Below are positions 56,450 to 64,000 of a stretch of DNA of 64,000 bases, in pieces. The DNA lies in contig NC_089276.1 in NCBI RefSeq assembly GCF_963678975.1, forward strand, positions 26,741,555-26,805,554. The letters run 5' to 3'. Every line of letters begins with the position of its first letter. Position 1 is the stretch's first letter. Under the pieces are notes generated by a model. The model ran no database searches and was not told where the DNA came from. It worked only from the letters and a program-made list of their open reading frames with translations. The translations under genes and the position numbers were made by a program. Origin of the DNA: Dysidea avara. Lineage: Eukaryota; Porifera; Demospongiae; Dictyoceratida; Dysideidae.

Positions 56450-57910
56450 TTGCAGAAGCTACGTTGTAGAGAGTTCAGCTACAAAGAAAGCACCATGTAG
56501 AGAGTTCAGCTGCAAACAAATCGAATTGTAGAGAGTTTAGCTACCAAGAAATCACCCTGTAGAGAGTTCAGCTAGAAACAAGTTATCCTGTAAAGAGATC
56601 AGCTAGAAGAGGTTACCTTGTAGAGTGTTCAGCTATGAACAAACCATCATGTAGAAAGTTCAGCTGCAAACGAATCACCCTACAGAGAGTTCAGCTACGA
56701 GAAGATCACCCTATAGAGAGTTCAGCTAGAAGAAGTCACCTTGTAGAGAATTCAGCTGCAAAGGAACCACCATGTAGATAGTTCAGCTGTAAACAAATCA
56801 TCCTGTAGAGAGTTCAGCTATGAACAGATCACCCGGTAGAGTTCAGCTAGAAACAAGTCACCCTGCAGAGAGATCAGCTAGAAACAAGTCATCCTGTAGA
56901 GAGACCAGCTAGGACAAATCACTTTGTATGTAGAAAGTTCAGCTACAAAAAAAAATCACCCTGTAGAGGGGTCAGCTACAAACAAATCTCCCTGTAGAGA
57001 GATCAGCTAGAAGAAGTTACCTTGTGGAGAGTTCAGCTACAAAGAAACCATCATGTAGAGAGTTCAGCTGCAAACAAATCACCTGTAGAGAGTTCAGCTA
57101 CAAACAAATATCTCTGTAGAGAGATCAGCTAGAAGAAATTACCTTGTAGAGAGTTCAGCTACAAAGAAACCATCATGTAGAGAGTTCAGCTGCAAACAGA
57201 TCACCTGTAGAGAGTTCAGCTACAAACAAATCTCCCTGTAGAAAGGTCAGCTAGAAGAAGTCACCTTGTAGAGAGTTCAGCTACAAAGAACCATCATGTA
57301 GAGAGTTCAGCTGCAAACAAATCACCTGTAGAGAGTTCAGCTACAAACAAATCTCTCTGTAGAGAGATCAGCTAGAAGAAGTTACCTTGTAGAGAGTTCA
57401 GCTACAAAGAAACCATCATGTAGAGAGTTCAGCTGCAAACAAATCACCTGTAGAGAGTTCAGCTACAAACAAATCTCCCTGTAGAAAGGTCAGCTAGAAG
57501 CAGTCACCTTGTAGAGAGTTCAGCTACAAAGAACCATCATGTAGAGAGTTCAGCTGCAAACAAATCACCTGTATAGAGTTCAGCTACAAACAAATCTCCC
57601 TGTAGAGAGATCAGCTAGAAGAAGTTTCCTTGTAGAGAGTTCAGCTACAAACAAATCACCCTGTAGAAAGATCAGTTAGAAGAAGTTACCTTGTAGAGAG
57701 TTCAGCTACAAAGAAACCATTCTATAAAGAGCTCAGCTGCAAACAAATCACCTGCACAGAATTCAGCTACAAACAAATCACCCTGTAGAGAAATCAGCTA
57801 GAAGAAGTTACCTTGTAGATTGTTCAGCTACAAACAATTCACCCTGTAGAGAGAGCAGCAAGAAGAAGTCACTTTGTAGAGTGTTCAGTTACAAAGAAAC
57901 CACCATGGAG
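56450..57910 (-). repeat. 31-bp minisatellite, long array with 122-bp higher-order units
   Basis: About 46 units of the inverse of the 16/23-kb minisatellite (core AGAGAGTTCAGCTACAAA, CAAATCACCCTG). Between about 57017 and 57650 a block of four diverged monomers recurs at 121-122 base steps (TTACCTTGT/TCACCTTGT at 57017, 57139, 57261, 57382 and 57504), that is, a higher-order repeat. Confidence 0.92.
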
Positions 57911-58093
57911 AGTTCTGTAATAAATATATGTATTAGATATATAATTTGTACATTTACTGATAAAATCAGAAATATTTAAAGTACATCTGCTTCATCTTTT
58001 CTTCTTCCTGTGGTAAAGAAAAAAAGACAGGTTTAGGAAGTCCCAAAGCCGGCCTATGGCTGGCTGTGGGGTATACAAATACAAAAAGAAGTG

Positions 58094-58426
58094 AAATCTA
58101 ACCCAAAACAGCCAAGCTGTAAAAAAAGTGTGCGGCCCTCAAAAAGGCTATGGTGAAAAAAGATATGAAATCCAAGGTGGCGGCCAAGAAATGGCTGTGA
58201 TGGTAGGTTAATGGTAAAAATTTTAATAACGGCAATTTAGGTGAATTTTTTGCCAAGACCAAGCGGCACAAAAATTCACCTGAATTGTCGTTATTAAAAT
58301 TTTTACCATTAACCTACCATCACAGCCATTTCTTGGCTGCCACCTTGGATTTCACATCTTTTTTCACCATAGCCTTTTTGAGGGCCGCACACTTTTTTTA
58401 CAGCTTGGCTGTTTTGGGTTAGATTT
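58094..58426. mobile_element. Foldback MITE, best-preserved copy of the 'AACAGCCAAGCT' family
   Basis: Nearly perfect arms of about 150 bases: AAATCTAACCCAAAACAGCC, AAGCTGT, GTGTGCGGCCCTCAAAAAGG and AAGGTGGCGGCCAAGAAATG, against the inverse ending in GGCTGTTTTGGGTTAGATTT. The loop is about 30 bases (TGCCAAGACCAAGCGG). High arm identity suggests recent formation or gene conversion. Confidence 0.92.
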
Positions 58427-58429
58427 TAA

Positions 58430-59280
58430 GTATCAAGAGTTCTGACGTGGAACTATACTGTGTACAGCAGCTGCCTTCATTGATTCTAAGCCAGCACCCT
58501 TAAAATATCATAAAATGATCATCTGTGTTTCTTGCCTTGTCACTATTGAATTTTTGAGCTCATGGAATGACAGCCGAGGTGCCTAGTTTCCCTGCAGCAC
58601 AAAACTATGCAGCTATCTTTCTGGTAGTATCTGGATGATCTTGAGCAGAAAGCATTCCTCTTTCCTCTTTAAGTTCAACTACCATGCAGTCAAATGTTTG
58701 AGCAAACTCTCTTATCACATTATATCATTTTTGAATAATGCTTAATCACGTGATTGTATACTTAGGTATATCAATATCACTCCATCACAGACTATACTGT
58801 TCCAGACAAACCAATATAGTCTGCATTCAAAATCCGGCTCTTGTAGTTGTATAGCTATATAATTAGTATGTAGCTATATATATGGGGTTTTTGTAGTACA
58901 ATGAATTTCCTGTACCCATAGTACAGAGGTAGATGATTTCAAATAATTTGGGAATATTTAGTTGTAAATTATGCATATCTGAGCATCTAATTTCCTGAGA
59001 GGGCATGCCCCCAGATCCCTCTGGGCTTTGCACTTCACAGAGTGTGCTTCTCACTTCATGAAGCATACTTCACACACTGTGCAGTGACTCTCCTCACTAT
59101 AAATATTAAAACGCATCAACATTATTCAGCTGTCAAAGTAAGTAGGATACAATGGCCTGACTAACTCAATTTTCCTTCCTCCAGCCCTGTTCTCTTATTT
59201 ATACTTGTGCACGTGTAGCAATGGTTCCTACATCGTCAATTGAATAATATGGCAGACATGCTGGAGAATATCAACACACA
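58430..59280. other. Non-coding stretch
   Basis: No gene recognised; small dyad CACTTCATGAAGCATACTTC near 59050. Confidence 0.4.
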
Positions 59281-60640
59281 ATAGCGTGTAATGCGGCCAA
59301 GAAAGCTGGCATGTCATGACGTATGTACAGTATATTGACAGGAAGGAAATGCGATTTTCATGCCTGCATAGTCGCATGGTCCCTTCTCACCATTTTCCTA
59401 CTATAGCTGTCCACCAGATAGGCTAGGCCACATAGCAAATCTGATTAACTTCACTCCAGCCATTTGTAAGATATGAGTGGCTAAAGTTTCAATTTCTTTC
59501 TTTGTTTTTTCTTCTTAAGGGGTCTATAGGGGTCTAGGATTATTTTTCGCACAATTCGCAAAACTTATAAAACGCAAAAGTATAATTTCATTTTCTTGAA
59601 ATTTAGTACAGATAAAGAGCACAATATAAAGGGAAATTCACATACTAATTTTGCAAGGAATCTGATAGGTGTCCGCAGTGCTATGAATGTTTAAAAAAGA
59701 TCAAACTTTTGTCACAACTACAGGATAAACCCTTATAGGAATACCCTATAGTGGGTTTTCCTTGTGGACAAATTTACTTGCGAAAATAAAATCATGTGAC
59801 ACTTAATCTGGCGAGGTGACAAATTCGCAACATTAAATTCTTCACACAAATTTATTACTCGTTGTAATAAGTGTTAGCGTACGAGATGGAAAGCAATGAA
59901 ATTTTGTCATGTTAGCCATGTTTCTTTGTATCTATGCTTGTATACACGATGAATTGATGCAGGTGCCTGAAGTTCGCCAGGAAACGGGTAGGGCAGCCAT
60001 GTTCAGTGATGTTTGGTGAAGAAACACGTATTGTATAGGGGGATGAGCAACTGATCGTGCTGTAATAAACGTAATGAACGATCAGCAAACTGTTATGTAC
60101 ATAAACGAGCACCCGGTTTGTTGTTCAACACAACAATGTTACAGGTGCTAAAAACCTCACGATAAACAAAATTCCACGTGATAAAATATGTTGCAAATTT
60201 TAATATTGTGAAGTGCCCAAACCGCAAGATTAAAGTCCTCACAATAAAAACCTGCTATACGGTACTTTGAAATTTGGTATGTACATAGGCTAGCCATTGT
60301 ATTGGTGTCTTTTGGTGATTAGAAAAACAAAGTAGTAGCAGCTACAGAGTTACAAAGCAAAAATCAAACAAATATAATTTGAGGGGCCAAGATACTCTAA
60401 AGAACAGTCACCATGAGATAAAAAGTGCATGAAAATGTTGGAAAAAACTTACCAGAGTTCTAACCAGAGACCTCTATACTGAATACCCAAATCCTTTACC
60501 ACTAAACCATTGCTATCACTACTGAATCACTTATCACCTCACTAATTATCTACGTTATAAATAGCTAAAATCTACTTAATAAAGTTATAATTTCATAGAT
60601 CTACCAATGCATTCTATGTGCATTCTCTCACAGATGTTCA
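59280..60640. repeat. Composite interspersed repeat, copy B
   Basis: Starts GCGGCCAAGAAAGCTGG, ATATTGACAGGAAG and TATAGCTGTCCACCAG, and later has ACAAAGCAAAAATCAAAC, GATACTCTAAAGAACAGTCA and a reversed tRNA-like head (AGTTCTAACCAGAGACCTCT, TACCACTAAACCATTGCTAT). A segment of about 500 bases in the middle (59740-60260) is not shared and may be an insertion. Confidence 0.6.
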
Positions 60641-60845
60641 ACCATTTCTTGTCTGCCACCTTTGATTTGACAATTTTTTCATACAGGCTATTGAAGGCAA
60701 CTCCTCTTTTCACAGTTAGTAATTAGCATTAACATAATTGCAGCCATTTCTTAGCTGCCACCTTTGATTTCAGAACTTTTCTCAGCCAGGCTATTAAATA
60801 CCACACCCTTTTTCACAGCTTCGCTGTATTCATGCAGATAATTTA
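60640..60845. repeat. Fragments of the 'AACAGCCAAGCT' MITE family
   Basis: Two direct fragments each read CCATTTCTT(G/A)..TGCCACCTTTGATTT (60650 and 60750), the second ending in TTTTTCACAGCTTCGCTGT. Confidence 0.6.
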
Positions 60846-60849
60846 CTAG

Positions 60850-61310
60850 CTATATAGCAATTAATTAAGCAAAAATGTTCCACAATTACAAGGAGAGCAC
60901 TGGTTGTCACTTATCTGATATAGGAGAGCAACTATATGGCATCTACATAAGATAGAAAAGTCAAGAGATGCTTTGGAGACAGACAAACTTCTGCTAAGAC
61001 ACTTGTTTCACATTTAAGATCACTGAAAAAGTGATGATTGTCATAAAATACTAGCCTGAGGCAGATTTACATTTTTTCATATCACTGTATTATCAGGCAG
61101 CATGTATCTTAAGATGTGCACTGGCTCATTATCTTGATCTCTCCTTCATTCTCACAATCAACCAATTTTCCTTGATAGCACTGATGACGATCTATGTAAC
61201 TGTCTCTTAGATGTTAGTAAAGTGGCTTCCTCCATATAGTGTATAATTCTGATTGTGATTATGGCTAAAACTTTTATTCAGCACTTTATATCACACAGCA
61301 TAATAGTACC
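60850..61310. other. Non-coding stretch
   Basis: Nothing recognised. Confidence 0.4.
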
Positions 61311-61314
61311 ATAC

Positions 61315-62076
61315 CAAGACAAACAGTAGTATGTTGTGCGGCCAAGAAAGCCAGTGTGCCACAACTAAACACGTTTTCACACATACAGTATGTAGCTCCG
61401 TGCTCCCTTCTCAAATTGGAATTATTTTATACTGCAAATGCCCTCCACCTTCAGCACCCTACATACCAAATTTAAGTGCAAGATTGCCTAATGCAACATG
61501 AAATATAAGCCTTCAAAATCTGGTTTAATTTCTTCATGTTTTTATTTTTCTTCATTTAGGACACTCGGGGGGGGGGCTTAGATTTTTTCTATTCACACAT
61601 TCTATAAAAACCATTATAAAATGTAAATACGGACCTCGATCGAGCTTTGGTTTACTTTAAGAACGTGTTGCGGCACAATCACATACCAAGTTTAGTGCAA
61701 AGTCATAGATGATTATTTGCATTAAAAAAGGTAGTTTAAAAGAAATTTCATTGAAAACTATAGAATTACAAGGCAAAAACCAAACAACTGTAAATCGTGG
61801 GGTAAAATTACTCTAATAGAACAGTCACCGCAGGGTAAAAAGGTGCATAAAAAAGAAAGTTGCTGACTTGGATTCAAACCAGGGATCTCCACACTGAACA
61901 CCCAAATCATTAACCACTGAGCCATGTCAGATCACCTAACTTAATAAATGAAAACTCTAGCTAAAATCTACTCACTAGTAAAAAGTTCATAATTTCGTAG
62001 ATCTACCAATGGAATATCTAGAACATTCTATGTGTGTTCTATTAGAAATCCTCAAAAAATGTGCGTTCTATTAGAG
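61315..62076. repeat. Composite interspersed repeat, copy C
   Basis: Starts GTGCGGCCAAGAAAGCCAG, then TACCAAGTTTAGTGCAAAGT, AAGGCAAAAACCAAACAACT, ACTCTAATAGAACAGTCACC, a reversed tRNA-like head (GGATTCAAACCAGGGATCTC, AACCACTGAGCCATG), and ends in TTCTATTAGAAATCCTCAAA, TTCTATTAGAGTA. It is the clearest copy of the tRNA-headed module: the B box reads GGTTTGAATCC on the minus strand. Confidence 0.65.
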
Positions 62077-62078
62077 TA

Positions 62079-62522
62079 CCATAGACTCCGGTTATTAGGT
62101 GCACATGGTTATTAAGCGCATATTGCCTGTTAAGCGCATATGGTAGACTTGTGCTAGACACCTGTTTGTTAAGTGCATATGGTTGAAATCGCCTCTGCCA
62201 CCTCGTACTACATAGAATTGTTGTCAGAATGAATCAGACATGTCACAGCACACTCGATGCCTCGCCAGGCCCGTGTCTAGCAGATACCGCCGTCTGTAAT
62301 AACGCTAGCTGTAGCTGCTACCTGACTTCTAAGGATTTCCGCTTCCACGACTGAAGCAAACTATTAACTGGTTTGAAAACTGTAGTGGGCACAACTAATT
62401 CCCTCCTAGCAGAAATTCCTTACCGTAGTTTATAAGCGCATGGGCTTAACAAGCATAGTAAATTTCACAAATAATTCCTCCGAAAATTATAAGCGCATGC
62501 GCCTAATAACCAGAGTCTACGG
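62079..62522. mobile_element. TA-flanked MITE with GCGCATA subterminal repeats
   Basis: Inverted ends CCATAGACTCCGGTTATTAG and, reversed, CCGTAGACTCTGGTTATTAG; TA on both sides (62077-62078, 62523-62524). (T)TAAGCGCATA or its inverse recurs at least four times inside the ends. Probably a Tc1/mariner-type non-autonomous element. Confidence 0.8.
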
Positions 62523-62524
62523 TA

Positions 62525-63235
62525 TTGCAAAAGTAATCAAATAAACTCTGCAATACAGTACTATTACAACTTCTCTAGTATTCCATCGAATCAAAGCCGA
62601 TGATCATTTTGGTACTGATCTCGGCGGGGGTATTACACTACTATTAAGACCTACTCGTACCAATTGTCATCATCATAATCATCATCATAAGTGCTATGCT
62701 GATAAAACTTGTGACAACAGGCTGCAAATTGTGGATTTGCTTTGTAAGAATTGAGCAACTGCAACTTATCACATTTTGCATGAAAAATTGAGATACTCTA
62801 ATAGAACAGTTACTGATTGACAAATACTATACTTAATCAACTTGGAAGGAATTTACTTTGTTACAAAACACTGTTGCAAATAAATACAGGCATTTGTATT
62901 ACAACTTTATATAGCCATGAACAAGCAAGCATAAAATTATATCGAAACCTCTGACTCTGCATCACTTTTGCAACCACTTTATTGCAATTAGATAATTGGT
63001 TTGTGTATTGTAATTCTCTTTTTTTTCTCCTAAGCATACCAGCAGGACTGACTGCTCAGTATCAGTATAATTAGTGTTGGATCAGTAGGTATTTTTCTGT
63101 ATTGGTACAGCACTAGTTTGATCATATCATCTTCATTGCATCTGTAGATAAGAAAAACAATGATTTGTGTGAAAACATACCTAAAAGCTGTTTATGGTTG
63201 GCTTTGGGTATATATTTAAACTACAAAAAGAAGTG
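62525..63235. other. Non-coding stretch
   Basis: A short CAT/TCA microsatellite (62668-62690) and one ACTCTAATAGAACAGTTAC motif (62792). No gene. Confidence 0.4.
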
Positions 63236-63290
63236 AAATCCACGCAAAAACAGCAAAGCTGTTTAAAAAGGGTGCAACCTTCAAAAAGCT
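63236..63290. repeat. End fragment of the 'AACAGCCAAGCT' MITE family
   Basis: CGCAAAAACAGCAAAGCTGT, AAAAAGGGTGCAACCTTCAA; it abuts the retroelement fragment at 63291 and may have truncated it. Confidence 0.6.
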
Positions 63291-64000
63291 GACCCATGAC
63301 GGAGTAGAGCATCTCTCCAATGTGCAGACTGATAACCACCAGGACCAGCTCCATCCTGTATACTACTAGCAATAAACTGGACATGAGCTGCAGTAATCTC
63401 TGAGTCTACAAAATAAGGTAAATCATCATAGTTGGGAATCAGGGTGTTGAGTTGTCACAACCAAATCATTTGGGTCCAGCGAACCTCCACCAGCTCTTCA
63501 GTTATCCATCGTACTGCGGCCCTGACTTTCCCTTGTAACATCAACTTAGTAAACACTTTAACTAAATGGTTATTACTGTTCTTAGCACAAGAGCGGAAGG
63601 AGTTACAGAGGGACCTGTCATAACGCTGAGCCTCCTGAAGTAGCACATCAAACTGTCCTTCTTGCCACATAGTCAAATGGTGGTCCAACAATCTCTGGAC
63701 GTCACAGCCCTTACTAATTGATCTGTCATGTTGCAGTAGAATGGAACTAAATACTATATAGGACACGCTCTGATGGATAAGTTCCATTACAAAAGTAATT
63801 TAACTCCTCAGACAACTGATCTACGTAGCGTTGTCTAACAGCATCCCCAGGCAAGGAATAGTGCAACCCTCTATGCCAAATAATGGTAACCCATCTCTTA
63901 CACCATGGAGAAAGTCTTTCACCACCATCAGAATGAACTAGAGGAACTCCATAAACTTTTATAAACAGATCATTGATGTATGAAGGAAGTGAAGAGGTAG
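63291..64000 (-). pseudogene. Pre-RT region of a cnidarian/sponge-type retroelement ORF, damaged
   Basis: The minus strand enters from the window edge with KRWVTIIWHRGLHYSLPGDA and YPSERVLYSI*, shifts frame to GCDVQRLLDHHLTMWQEGQF, DVLLQEAQR and KLMLQGKVRAAVRWI (63787-63455), then shifts again to VDSEITAAHVQFIASSIQDG, AGPGGYQSAHWRDALLRHGS at 63291. These blocks precede the RT palm in a retroelement protein common in sponges and corals; the palm itself is missing, cut at the MITE end. The C-terminal region of the same protein type is at 3790-4340 on the other strand. Confidence 0.65.

Overview
This is eukaryotic, intron-bearing, AT-rich DNA from an animal. I infer a demosponge from the gene and repeat types: a Death-domain exon, VCP-like exons with short GT-AG introns, cnidarian/sponge-type retroelement ORFs and dense families of foldback elements. 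That placement is inference; there is no rRNA gene or other decisive marker. No complete single-copy host gene lies in the window. It is a nested accumulation of mobile elements with a few host-like gene pieces.

Layout. 0-2.2 kb: a long, uninterrupted, uncharacterised ORF with an RNase H-like (transposase-like) core, open at the window edge. 3.5-4.3 kb: two retroelement fragments in opposite orientation. 5.6-12.2 kb: an unprocessed pseudogene of the AAA ATPase VCP/p97/CDC48, still laid out as exons and introns but carrying stops, frameshifts and deletions. 12.4-16.1 kb: possible exons, a LINE tail, palindromic short-motif clusters and foldback MITEs. 16.25-24.2 kb: a 31-bp minisatellite split by a complete Mutator-like element (MULE). 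The MULE has terminal inverted repeats, a 9-bp target duplication, a frame-damaged transposase with a SWIM zinc finger, and a 10-exon, apparently intact Ulp1/SENP-like cysteine protease gene. 24.4-25.8 kb: a LINE tail and a phase 1-1 Death-domain exon. 26-35 kb: interspersed repeats, a hAT-type MITE and a decayed gene ending in a PHD finger. 35.4-39.1 kb: a damaged BEL/Pao pol. 39.9-42.0 kb: a decayed transposon ORF split by a hAT-like element that carries a fragment of mitochondrial nad1. 43.0-43.3 kb: the last two exons of an unidentified gene. 43.3-47.3 kb: foldback elements and a TTF-finger hAT ORF split by a second copy of the hAT MITE. 49.6-58.4 kb: tandem arrays, pogo-type and foldback MITEs, a Lys-rich repeat ORF, and a minisatellite with 122-bp higher-order units. 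59-63.2 kb: tRNA-headed repeat copies and a TA-flanked MITE. 63.3-64 kb: the pre-RT part of the retroelement family whose C-terminal part is at 3.8 kb.

The most interesting findings are the animal MULE with a spliced Ulp1-like protease gene, inserted in a minisatellite with a clean 9-bp duplication, and the mitochondrial nad1 fragment inside a hAT-like element. A short motif (CTCTAATAGAACAGTCAC) also recurs in several unrelated repeat families.
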